From: Verrucomicrobiota bacterium | GTDB lineage: Bacteria > Verrucomicrobiota > Verrucomicrobiia > Limisphaerales > AV2 | Direction of reading: 5' to 3' | Length of the DNA: 14,218 bases | Assembly: GCA_003218935.1 (NCBI GenBank) | Contig: QHPA01000025.1 | Location: 1-14,218, forward strand | Shown: one piece after another, positions 6,492-13,245 of the stretch | Position numbering within the stretch: position 1 is the first letter of the stretch | How the letters are laid out: each line of letters opens with the position of its first letter | The notes under the pieces: generated by a model | The model's database searches: none | Told to the model about the DNA's origin: nothing | Seen by the model: only the letters and a program-made list of their open reading frames with translations | Program-made: the position numbers and the translations under genes

Positions 6492-7283
6492 TTAAAAATC
6501 AGGCTTGGTCCACTCCAAGGTCCTGCCGAGCTTGTAACTGACGACCTCCGCGTGGCCGTCGGCAAAATTCACGCTGCCTTTTTTGTTGTGTCGCGCCGTG
6601 ATGACGTCCCCGGAATCCGGTCCGGGAACCCAGCGTCCATCGTTGATCACACTGCCGCCTCCCATAAGCGAGCGGTCGATCGTTTCCGGCTGACGCATCG
6701 AAGTCCGTTCGTCAACGATCATAATCTTGCGGGACGGCTGTTTGATGTAGCCGTGCTTGAAGATGTATGCGGTCGGCCGCGCGTCAGGACCATCGAAAAT
6801 GGAGGCCATGCCAACCGCACGTCCTGAAGCGTCGAAGCTGTTTAAGGTGTAGCTGTAAAGGTAAGGTCCGTGTGGAGCCGCGCTTTCCCGGTCCTTGTCT
6901 ATGCGATCCAGCGGACAGCGGAAGAGGTTGCTGTTAACCATACCGATATGGACAGCGATTGGGCTTTTCTCAACCGGCGGATACATCGCGGTATTCGTCC
7001 GCCAATAAATCCAGTCTTCCTTATGAAACCCGTACTGTCCGCGTGACGCGCAGCCGGGAAACTGATCCTGATTGTCTTGGATATACATCATCATTCCGTA
7101 GGCCAGTTGCTTTAGATTACTGATGCATTTTATTTGGCCCGCTTGCGCTTTGGCTCGCGCCAATGCCGGCAACAACAAGCCGGCAAGAATGGCGATGATT
7201 GCGATGACCACCAACAGTTCGATGAGCGTGAAGCCGACGCCATACCAGCGGTCCGATAAGGCAGTCCGTTTTGAAGTCGTCAT
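6492..7283 (-). CDS. Prepilin-type N-terminal cleavage/methylation domain protein, H-X9-DG type
   Basis: The 263-residue protein has a type IV prepilin/pseudopilin N-terminus. A 17-residue leader ends in Gly17, followed by [13 protein letters not shown], with Glu22 at the +5 position needed for assembly and methylation; cleavage would fall between G17 and F18. The hydrophobic helix continues to about residue 42. Near the C-terminus H232 is followed by nine residues and D242-G243 ([17 protein letters not shown]), the H-X9-DG signature of the large pseudopilin-like families of Planctomycetes and Verrucomicrobia. The globular part has Cys53, Cys78 and Cys123. It is probably exported and processed by a prepilin peptidase, but no pilus or type II secretion genes are nearby, so the role is unknown. 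The lipoprotein gene follows after 23 bp. Confidence 0.9.
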   Translation of the reverse strand: MTTSKRTALSDRWYGVGFTLIELLVVIAIIAILAGLLLPALARAKAQAGQIKCISNLKQLAYGMMMYIQDNQDQFPGCASRGQYGFHKEDWIYWRTNTAMYPPVEKSPIAVHIGMVNSNLFRCPLDRIDKDRESAAPHGPYLYSYTLNSFDASGRAVGMASIFDGPDARPTAYIFKHGYIKQPSRKIMIVDERTSMRQPETIDRSLMGGGSVINDGRWVPGPDSGDVITARHNKKGSVNFADGHAEVVSYKLGRTLEWTKPDF

Positions 7284-7311
7284 AACGGCACAATTGGTTG
7301 AGTTTGGTTTC

Positions 7312-7347
7312 GTTCAAAAGTTAAACGTTCAATTCCGAACGTCAATC
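7312..7347. repeat. Heptamer-period array upstream of the prepilin-like gene, with an inverted repeat
   Basis: GTT- or GTC-led units recur about every 7 bp (starts at 7312, 7320, 7327 and 7341, with a divergent unit at 7334). Inside it ACGTTC (7325-7330) and GAACGT (7337-7342) form a perfect 6-bp inverted repeat. The unit resembles the GTTTAAC/TTCAACG family seen at 2045-2067 and 2538-2553. Confidence 0.45.
7318..7345 (-). promoter_or_regulatory. Weak promoter candidate for the prepilin-like gene
   Basis: On the minus strand TTGACG (7340-7345) is followed by a 16-bp spacer and TAACTT (7318-7323). The -35 fits 5/6 but the -10 only 3/6. It lies 35 bp before the ATG at 7283 and coincides with the repeat array, so it may be chance. 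Confidence 0.25.
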
Positions 7348-7445
7348 AAGGACTGCCCAAAAATAACAGAAAGCAACCGGCCTAAAACTGTGCGTTTGAC
7401 TGCACACCGGAGCTGACGCGGGATGAAGGGACGCCGTCTCGAAAC

Positions 7446-8351
7446 TCATAAAGTGTCTTTGGAAGTCAGCGAGGCGCCGTGGAAAAGGAGGACCTGCTCG
7501 CGGCGCAGCCAACCGGTTCGCCCGAAGCGGTCGATGACTTCAAGCCAATCACCTTTAGCGTCGAGGATCGGCAGTTCGGCGCCGTCGCGGACCGTGTAGT
7601 AGCGGTTCGACTCGTCCAGCGGACCATAGCGGACGACCGCTTCGCTCGCGACGACGACCGCCGACCTGACTTCGAAACGGTCGTAAGCGGCCCCAGCGAG
7701 GCACACTGACAGCAAGGCAGCGGCAACCCCGACGGTGGTGGTGTAACCGACCAACGACTTCTTCAACGCCGGACGCCATTGCGCCAGCGCCAGGAGACCG
7801 AACCAAAGCCAGACCGCAACCGCTGCCAGCACGGTCCATTCGTTCAACCTCAAATGCCCGATCCAACGTCGCCACCAGGTCGGCGACCGCGCATCCCCGC
7901 CGCTCACCTGATTGCGGGCAAATCGCAGGTTTGCGCGAATGTCCGGGTCGCGCGGGGCGAGTTGCTCGGCGAGGCGATAGTTCAATATGGCGCGTCCGAT
8001 CCGGCCCGATTTGAACAGCGCGTTGCCGAAATTGAAGTAAAGGGCAGGGGACACGCGCTCAGAGGCGATAAGTTTCTCGTAAGCTGCCGCGGCTTCGGAG
8101 AATTTGCCTTGCTCGTAGAGCTTGTTGGCCTGCTCGAACGCGGATGGAACATCGCCTGCGCGCGAGAGATCGGAACCGCAGCAGCAGAGCAACAGGAGCA
8201 GAATAATGCGTGAGGCTGATTGTAGCCGCCGACGCAAGGAGGCTTTCGCTATTTCGGATTTCGGATTTCGGATTTCGGATTTCAGACTGAGCCTCCTTAC
8301 GCCGGCGGCCACGGTTGCAATTTGCGCGCGCGTTCTACAGTCTGGCTTCAT
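7446..8351 (-). CDS. batE: BatE-like protein: TPR, two membrane segments and an SH3-like domain
   Basis: The frame gives 301 residues from the ATG at 8351. Numbering from there, a signal-like hydrophobic run (IILLLLLCCC) is at 49-58 and tetratricopeptide helices (FEQANKLYEQGKFSEAAAAYEKL, ALYFNFGNALFKSGR) at about 72-145. Two membrane segments follow (about 170-192 and 200-223), then an SH3-like domain at 229-290 ending GWLRREQVLLF. This is the BatE layout, last component of the Bat complex. The ATG at 8351 overlaps the batD end by 17 bp, but residues 2-38 derive from a hairpin and heptamer repeat and look unlike a protein N-terminus. A TTG at 8237 would give MRRRLQSASR plus the hydrophobic core, a far better signal peptide. 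An in-frame CTG (codon 23) lies 6 bp after TAAGGAGG. The true start is open. Confidence 0.82.
   Translation of the reverse strand: MKPDCRTRAQIATVAAGVRRLSLKSEIRNPKSEIAKASLRRRLQSASRIILLLLLCCCGSDLSRAGDVPSAFEQANKLYEQGKFSEAAAAYEKLIASERVSPALYFNFGNALFKSGRIGRAILNYRLAEQLAPRDPDIRANLRFARNQVSGGDARSPTWWRRWIGHLRLNEWTVLAAVAVWLWFGLLALAQWRPALKKSLVGYTTTVGVAAALLSVCLAGAAYDRFEVRSAVVVASEAVVRYGPLDESNRYYTVRDGAELPILDAKGDWLEVIDRFGRTGWLRREQVLLFHGASLTSKDTL
8222..8312 (-). repeat. Long hairpin enclosing a perfect heptamer array at the batD-batE junction
   Basis: Arms 8222-8244 and 8290-8312 pair over 23 positions with no mismatch in the minus-strand (mRNA) sense: 20 Watson-Crick pairs and three G-U wobbles. On the plus strand the same three positions would be A-C mismatches. 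The 45-nt loop contains five ATTTCGG-type heptamers (8251-8285; four exact, the last ATTTCAG). The 5' arm on the mRNA contains TAAGGAGG, a perfect Shine-Dalgarno-like sequence, paired to CCTCCTTG in the 3' arm, which also contains the TTG start candidate of batE. Confidence 0.8.
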
Positions 8352-10146
8352 CGAGGTTCAGTCGTTGCAATTGTTGCAGGGCCGATTCGACTTTCGGCAC
8401 GAGGGAGGCCAGTTCCTGGCCGCTCCATCGCGGCGCGTAGCGCGCCTGGTTGCATGCTTGAAACAACTCCTGCAACGCGGCCAGTGTCTCCGCCGCCAGG
8501 CCGCGTGGACGCAGCCGTTCGTCCACTACCGCCTCGGTGATGGCGGACGCAGGCAGGTCGAGGCGCTCGCCGAGTTGCTCCTGCAACAAGCGAAAAACCG
8601 TGGCGAAGAATGCTTCCGACTGGTTCGCGCCGGCCACTCGGCGCAACTCGGCCAGGCCCTCGCGAACGGTCTGCGCCACCTGGCGCTGCCGGCGCAGGCG
8701 CGGGTTGTTGGCCAGATTCTCCTCGCGCCGGCGCCAGGCCAGGACGCTGAGCCAAGCCAGCAACGGAACGCCCTGAAGCGCGACGAACCAGGTTTGTTGA
8801 ACGAGCGGCGCGCGAATTTGCGCGAGCGTTCCCACGCGTGGCTTGATGTGCACGATGTCCGTGGCCGGCTTCAATTCGTTCTGGTTTTGCGTCGCGGTCC
8901 CGACGATGGTCGGCTGCGCAGGCGCGGCGTTGCCGGGACGGACGATGATCGGCGACCCCGGATGAGTGACCGTCCGATAACCCTTTTGGACGGGATCAAA
9001 GAAACTGAAGGTGATGGGGGGCAGTTCCTTGACCTCGACGTTTTCCGGAATCACGGCCTGTTCAAAGGTCTTGACGCCTTCGAGCCCGAGCGGGTCGGTC
9101 GTTTCAACTTTTGTGTTGGGCGGATAGATTTTGAAATCGCGCCAGTTGTTCGGCGACGACAGGGTCAGAGAATCGATTGGGCCATGGCCTTTGATCTGAA
9201 CCGTCAGCGTGATGGGATCACCCACCGTGACCGTGTTGGTGGTGATGCTGGCTTCGAGCGAGTAGCTGCCGACTGCTCCGTTGAAGTCCGGCGGCACATT
9301 GTCGGCGGGCAGCGGGCGGACGTCGATGCTCAACGGGTCGGCCGTGAGGTTTGCGTCCATCCAATCGATGATTTCACCGAAGAAATCCACACGCGCGTTG
9401 GGACGCGGGACCGCCAGCGGCAAGGTGGCCGGGCCGAGCTGCAATCGGCCGGTTTTGGCGGGAATGACGAAGGTTTTATAGACCAGCAGGCTGTAATACT
9501 GGTTGCCGATAAGCGTTTTCGTGAGCTGTTGCTGGACCATTTTGCCCACCGTAAAACTCTCTTGATTGAGCTGTGGAGGTCCTTTCAAATGGCCCTGTCG
9601 CGCGTAGAGCCGGATCTCCACCGGGAGCACTTCGCCAAGATAAACTTCGTTCTTCGGCGCCACCAGTTTCAGGAAGGCGTTTTTGCCAATGATCTCCGAA
9701 CCCGGCGTCGTTTCACCGCTCTTGAGCACTTTTAATTTGAGTGGCAGGCTCGTGAGAGTTTTGCCATCCACACTGGCGCTGATGGCGGGGATGGTGTACT
9801 CGCCCGGTTGCGCTGCCCGGACCAGATAGTTAAAGACCAAAGTCGAGGAGGACCTGCCGTTGATGAAGTTGAACTGGCTCGATTGCCCGACATAATTGAT
9901 GGACAGGTTGGGCGCGGACGGCGAGGGGGGAGCGTCCGCGGGTGTGCCGCCCTCGAACGTCAAGGAAAGCGTCACGGTTTCGTTCACGGGGACAGTGCTC
10001 CGATCCAGCGAGGCGGTAAACGTGGCGGCCAGCGCGGCGGACACCGCGCCGCTCACCGCGAATAAAGACAAAAGGAGATATTCAATCCTCCGGCTTCGTT
10101 GAAGCAGTGGCAGCCGGCAATGGGCGATTGGCAATCGGCAATTCAT
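8335..10146 (-). CDS. batD: BatD-like protein (BatD/oxygen-tolerance family)
   Basis: From the ATG at 10146 the protein has 603 residues. A signal sequence spans about residues 20-41 (hydrophobic core YLLLSLFAVSGAV). It is followed by repeated beta-sandwich domains beginning TFTASLDRSTVPVNETVTL, a typical BatD opening, and later TVTVGDPITLTVQIKGHG and FDPVQKGYRTVT. One membrane segment (about 448-471) precedes a helical cytoplasmic tail to the end. BatD proteins are membrane-anchored partners of the BatA/BatB von Willebrand proteins in the envelope. The ATG follows the downstream-frame BatC stop after only 4 bp, with GAGG in between, so translational coupling is likely. Residues 2-14 (NCRLPIAHCRLPL) are encoded by a degenerate heptamer array, not by family sequence. 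An upstream in-frame start at 10203 is less likely. Confidence 0.88.
   Translation of the reverse strand: MNCRLPIAHCRLPLLQRSRRIEYLLLSLFAVSGAVSAALAATFTASLDRSTVPVNETVTLSLTFEGGTPADAPPSPSAPNLSINYVGQSSQFNFINGRSSSTLVFNYLVRAAQPGEYTIPAISASVDGKTLTSLPLKLKVLKSGETTPGSEIIGKNAFLKLVAPKNEVYLGEVLPVEIRLYARQGHLKGPPQLNQESFTVGKMVQQQLTKTLIGNQYYSLLVYKTFVIPAKTGRLQLGPATLPLAVPRPNARVDFFGEIIDWMDANLTADPLSIDVRPLPADNVPPDFNGAVGSYSLEASITTNTVTVGDPITLTVQIKGHGPIDSLTLSSPNNWRDFKIYPPNTKVETTDPLGLEGVKTFEQAVIPENVEVKELPPITFSFFDPVQKGYRTVTHPGSPIIVRPGNAAPAQPTIVGTATQNQNELKPATDIVHIKPRVGTLAQIRAPLVQQTWFVALQGVPLLAWLSVLAWRRREENLANNPRLRRQRQVAQTVREGLAELRRVAGANQSEAFFATVFRLLQEQLGERLDLPASAITEAVVDERLRPRGLAAETLAALQELFQACNQARYAPRWSGQELASLVPKVESALQQLQRLNLDEARL
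10109..10143. repeat. Degenerate five-unit heptamer array at the start of batD
   Basis: Five contiguous 7-bp units end in TGCC or CGCC on the minus strand (AATTGCC, GATTGCC, AATCGCC and so on). They total 35 bp and begin directly after the batD ATG. The translated repeat gives the odd NCRLPIAHCRLPL N-terminus. Confidence 0.7.
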
Positions 10147-10150
10147 GTCC

Positions 10151-10474
10151 TCACCAATCCTTGAACACGCGCCGCTGGTCTTTGAGTTTTTGCTGCGGCA
10201 CAAAAATCATGGCCCGCTCCTCGCCCTTTTGCGAATCGAGCAATTGCTGCGCTTCCCGAACGCTCATCTGGCCGGGCGTCGGAGCGGCGTTCGCTTCGGT
10301 CGGTTCGCCTGATTTCTCGTCGCCTTTGCCTGCGCCTTGCGGTTTGTTCTGTTTCGCCTGTTCCTGCTCTTTCTGCTTTTGGCGGTCGGCGTTTTCCTGC
10401 TGGTTTTGCGGCTGTTGTTTCTGTTGCGGCTCCTGCTTTTGGGAATCCGGCTTAGGGATGACTGCTTCTGGTCC
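10151..10474 (-). pseudogene. C-terminal part of BatC in a shifted frame
   Basis: This stretch is read in the frame -1 relative to the BatB-BatC frame. It carries on the Gln/Lys/Glu-rich composition (QKQEPQQKQQPQNQQ) and ends with an ordered segment: MSVREAQQLLDSQKGEER, then QQKLKDQRRVFKDW and TGA at 10151. An ordered helix plus a basic -KDW end is what I expect for the C-terminus of BatC-like proteins in this phylum. It therefore looks like the original end of the upstream gene, separated by a one-base loss or equivalent. The upper boundary is estimated from where the composition changes (10440-10475). Programmed -1 frameshifting is not supported, since no slippery heptamer is in frame. Sequencing error remains possible. 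Confidence 0.65.
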
Positions 10475-12132
10475 TGCTTTTGGTTCTGTTTGTTCTGATC
10501 CTGCTTCTGCTGTTGTGATTGTTCCTGTTGCTGCTTGGGCTGCTGCTTTTTGAGCTCCTCCAGCTTCTTTTTGACGAGATCCAAATTGTACTTCGCGTCG
10601 GCGTCCTGCGGATTCAGCGCGAGGGCGTTTGTATAACTGTCCACAGCGTTTTGCCATTCCTGAATCTTTGCGTTGTCATCCGTCGCCTGTTCACCCAGAC
10701 GGTAAAGTGTGTTGCCCAGGTTGTAGTATCCCCGCTCCTGCAGCTTCAAGTCGGGATCGATTGTGGACAACTTGAAATGCAGCGCGGCCTTGTCCAGTTC
10801 GCCGGCTTTGTAGGCGGCGGCGCCCGCGTTGAAGTGCAAACGCAGGTCGCCGAGACGGGCGTTTTCCAGCGCGCGGGAGATTTCGTGCTCCGCCTCTTCG
10901 TGGCTTCCCTCCTCGTATTTCTTCGCGGCCTCTTTGAAGTCAGGCAATTTCTCGCTTTTTTCCAGCAGGCGCTCGTACTCTCGTTGGGCCTGTTTGAACT
11001 GGCCGTCCTCGTAAAGACGTCTGGCGCTCGAAGGCGAAGCCGACACCGCGAATGGGACCGCAAATAAGATCAGGGCGGCCACCGCTTTGCGCAAATCCAC
11101 ATTGGCAGCGCTAACGGCAGCCTCCGTGCGCGCTACGCGTTTGCGTTCCGGTAAAAGCATTTCCGCCACCAGCGCCGCGATGGCCAGCGCCAGCGGCCAT
11201 TGAAAACGTTCGTGAAAACGCTTGACCAGGCGCGAGGAAATTTCGGACTTGGGCAGCGGGGCCAGGCCTTGTTCGTAAAGCGTTTCCATCGGGTTGACGC
11301 CGCGCAGCGCGAGATAGAAACCGCCGGTCGCCGTGGCGATATCTTGCAGCAGCTTTTCGTCCAGGCGCGATTTGACCATGTTGCCCTGGTCGTCCTTGAT
11401 GTAGCCGGTTGCGCCGCTCTCATCTGTCACCCGCACCAACTCGCCGTTGGGCGTGCCCACGCCGACCGTGAAAATCTTCAATCCGGCCTTAGCCGCTTTC
11501 TGCGCCGCCTCCAGCGCGCCGCTGTCGTGGTCTTCGCCGTCGGTGAACAAGACCAGAATCTTGTAGTTGTCGCCGTCCTCTTTGTAGGCGGCGAGCGCGG
11601 TTTCAATCGCTTCGGTCAAAGCCGTACCGCCGACCGGGATGATGCCGACCTCGAGCGCCTCGACGCTTTGCCGAAACGCCTGGTCGTCGAGCGTGAGCGG
11701 ACATTGCAGAAACGCCGCGCCGGCGAATGGAACCAGCGCGAGCCGGTCGCTTCTGGCCAGTTTCATCAGGTCCAGCGCGGCCAGCTTGGCGCGCGCCAGG
11801 CGGTTGGGCCGCACGTCCTCGGCCAGCATGCTCCGCGAGGTGTCGATGGCGACGACGATGTCCAGTCCGCGCTGTTTGGCCTCCTCCCAGTCGAAACCCC
11901 ACTGGGGCCGCGCCAGCGCCAACAGCACGCAGGCGACCGCCAAAACGATCAGCGCGAGCCGAATTTTCCGGCGTAACCGCGAGACACCCACCGTCAATTG
12001 CGCCAGCAACCGCGATTGCACGAACTGCGCAATAAGCGTTTGCTTCTTGCGCCACGCCCACCACAAAAACCATGCGAGCAGCGGCACGGTGAGCAGCAGC
12101 AGCCAAAGCATCTGTGGATGGGCGAATTTCAA
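10264..12132 (-). CDS. batB: BatB-BatC fusion: von Willebrand A domain plus TPR repeats (C-terminus frameshifted)
   Basis: From a TTG at 12132 the protein has 622 residues and starts MKFAHPQMLWLLLLTVPLLA, matching the MTFAHP start of BatA. Membrane segments lie near 8-27, 57-75 and 312-327. Between them is a von Willebrand A domain with a complete metal site: DTSRS (D97, S99, S101), T170 and TDGED (D198). A second hydrophobic segment (349-364) leads to TPR repeats (about 370-525: LYEDGQFKQAQREYERLL, LHFNAGAAAYKAGELDKAALHF, YYNLGNTLYRLGE), which are normally the separate BatC. A Gln/Lys-rich tract follows. After about residue 557 the frame becomes Arg/Ser-rich and ends without the expected C-terminus, which continues in another frame. 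An upstream in-frame ATG/GTG at 12213 would add repeat-encoded residues, so I reject it. Confidence 0.85.
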   Translation of the reverse strand: MKFAHPQMLWLLLLTVPLLAWFLWWAWRKKQTLIAQFVQSRLLAQLTVGVSRLRRKIRLALIVLAVACVLLALARPQWGFDWEEAKQRGLDIVVAIDTSRSMLAEDVRPNRLARAKLAALDLMKLARSDRLALVPFAGAAFLQCPLTLDDQAFRQSVEALEVGIIPVGGTALTEAIETALAAYKEDGDNYKILVLFTDGEDHDSGALEAAQKAAKAGLKIFTVGVGTPNGELVRVTDESGATGYIKDDQGNMVKSRLDEKLLQDIATATGGFYLALRGVNPMETLYEQGLAPLPKSEISSRLVKRFHERFQWPLALAIAALVAEMLLPERKRVARTEAAVSAANVDLRKAVAALILFAVPFAVSASPSSARRLYEDGQFKQAQREYERLLEKSEKLPDFKEAAKKYEEGSHEEAEHEISRALENARLGDLRLHFNAGAAAYKAGELDKAALHFKLSTIDPDLKLQERGYYNLGNTLYRLGEQATDDNAKIQEWQNAVDSYTNALALNPQDADAKYNLDLVKKKLEELKKQQPKQQQEQSQQQKQDQNKQNQKQDQKQSSLSRIPKSRSRNRNNSRKTSRKTPTAKSRKSRNRRNRTNRKAQAKATRNQANRPKRTPLRRPAR

Positions 12133-12138
12133 TTTAGT

Positions 12139-12230
12139 CAGTTGTCCGTTGTCGGCGGCCAGTTGTCCGTTGAACTTTCGCGGCCAGGTCGTAGGCCGTG
12201 CACAACGAACCACTGACCACTGACAATTGA
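12139..12230. repeat. Two inverted heptamer arrays forming a long hairpin in the batA-batB spacer
   Basis: The 108-bp spacer between the batA stop (12241) and the batB TTG (12132) is almost all repeat. CAGTTGTCCGTTG occurs exactly twice (12139-12151, 12160-12172), a 21-bp period of three heptamers. Facing it, CCACTGA occurs twice (12210-12223) followed by CAATTGA. The arms 12139-12166 and 12202-12229 pair at 23 of 28 positions without gaps, counting G-U. A nested CGGCC/GGCCG stem (12181-12185, 12194-12198) closes the centre. Confidence 0.7.
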
Positions 12231-12240
12231 CACGCGGTTC

Positions 12241-13245
12241 TCACGGCAATTTTCTCCACACGGTATGATTCAGGATAATTTCCAGCAGCAGGAGCACAAG
12301 TCCTGGCAGCGCCACGAACGGGAATATTTCGCGGTAGCGTTGATACTTTTTCACTTCCACGTCGGTTTTTTCCAGCCGATCAATTTCGTCGTAAATCGAG
12401 CGCAACGTTTCGGTTTTGTCCGCGCGATAATACTTCCCGCCGGTGCGCCGGGAGATTTGCTGGAGCGTTGCCTCGTCAATGTCCACCGGCTCGTCCCGGT
12501 AAACCACCTCGCCGGTAAATGGATTTCGCCCGACGGGCATCGGCGCCATGCCGCGCGTGCCGACGCCGATGGTGTAAACCTTAACGGCGAGCGTCTCCGC
12601 GGCTTCGGCAGCGGTCAGAGGCGGGACTTTGCCGGCGTTGTTTTGTCCGTCGGTCATTAGGATGACAATCTTGCTTTTTGACCGGATCTCGCGCAGGCGG
12701 TTCAATGCGGCCGTGAGAGCGGAGCCAATCGCCGTTCCGTCTTTGTCGGCAGTGGCGATCTCCAGCCGTTCCAGGTTTTGCAACAGAAAATCGTGGTCTA
12801 GCGTGAGCGGCGCGGCGATGTACGCGTCGCGGGCGAAGGCGACAAGACCGATGCGGTCGTTGGGCCGTTTGGCGACGAACTGTTCCAGCACGTCCCGGGC
12901 GATGGTCAACCGGTTGACGCGTTGGCCCTTCAACTGGAAATCCTCCGAGCTCATGCTGCCCGACAAGTCAATCGCGACGACGATGTCAATGCCGCTGGCT
13001 GTGACTTTGGTTTCGCCTTCGCCCAGTTGCGGCCGGGCCAGCGCGGCGATGAACAGCGCCAGGGCGAGCCAGCGCAAGTTCAGGAGGATTGACCCCGCGC
13101 GCGAACGCGTGATGCCGGTAATGCCGCGCACCAGTTGCACCGACGAATACAGAAAGGCGGGTTGAAAGCCTACCTTGCCCTTCAGCCAAGCCAGCAGCGG
13201 CAGGAGCAACAACAGCAGCAAAAAATAGGGATGCGCGAAGGTCAT
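12241..13245 (-). CDS. batA: BatA-like von Willebrand A domain membrane protein
   Basis: The 334-residue protein begins MTFAHPYFLLLLLLLPLLAW. It has membrane segments at about 6-22 and 55-72, a von Willebrand A domain, and a C-terminal membrane segment at 308-327. The metal-ion-dependent adhesion site is intact: DLSGS (D93, S95, S97), T171 in DGTAIGSAL, and D199 in MTDGQNNAG. It fits BatA, which with BatB forms the core of an inner-membrane complex linked to envelope stress or oxygen tolerance; MoxR-type ATPases usually accompany it upstream. The ATG overlaps the stop of the preceding DUF4381-like gene (ATGA), which indicates translational coupling. Length and motifs are complete. The exact biochemical role of Bat proteins is not settled. 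Confidence 0.93.
   Translation of the reverse strand: MTFAHPYFLLLLLLLPLLAWLKGKVGFQPAFLYSSVQLVRGITGITRSRAGSILLNLRWLALALFIAALARPQLGEGETKVTASGIDIVVAIDLSGSMSSEDFQLKGQRVNRLTIARDVLEQFVAKRPNDRIGLVAFARDAYIAAPLTLDHDFLLQNLERLEIATADKDGTAIGSALTAALNRLREIRSKSKIVILMTDGQNNAGKVPPLTAAEAAETLAVKVYTIGVGTRGMAPMPVGRNPFTGEVVYRDEPVDIDEATLQQISRRTGGKYYRADKTETLRSIYDEIDRLEKTDVEVKKYQRYREIFPFVALPGLVLLLLEIILNHTVWRKLP

Noticed and set aside
7349..7445. Terminator after batE
   Set aside because: Only 4-5 bp stems with long loops could be found, with no T-run on the minus strand.
8251..8285. Heptamer array as a CRISPR array
   Set aside because: Units are 7 bp, directly adjacent, with no spacers and no cas genes in the window.
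8122..9735. Long open frame on the plus strand (537 residues) opposite batD and batE
   Set aside because: It is antisense to clear BatD/BatE coding sequence, has an Arg/Gly/Asp-rich composition without any domain, and starts inside batE. GC-rich genes commonly leave such shadows.
10440..10475. Programmed -1 ribosomal frameshift in BatB-BatC
   Set aside because: No X-XXY-YYZ slippery heptamer is in the correct frame in this stretch. Runs such as CCCAAAA are out of phase, so a one-base loss or sequence error is the simpler reading.
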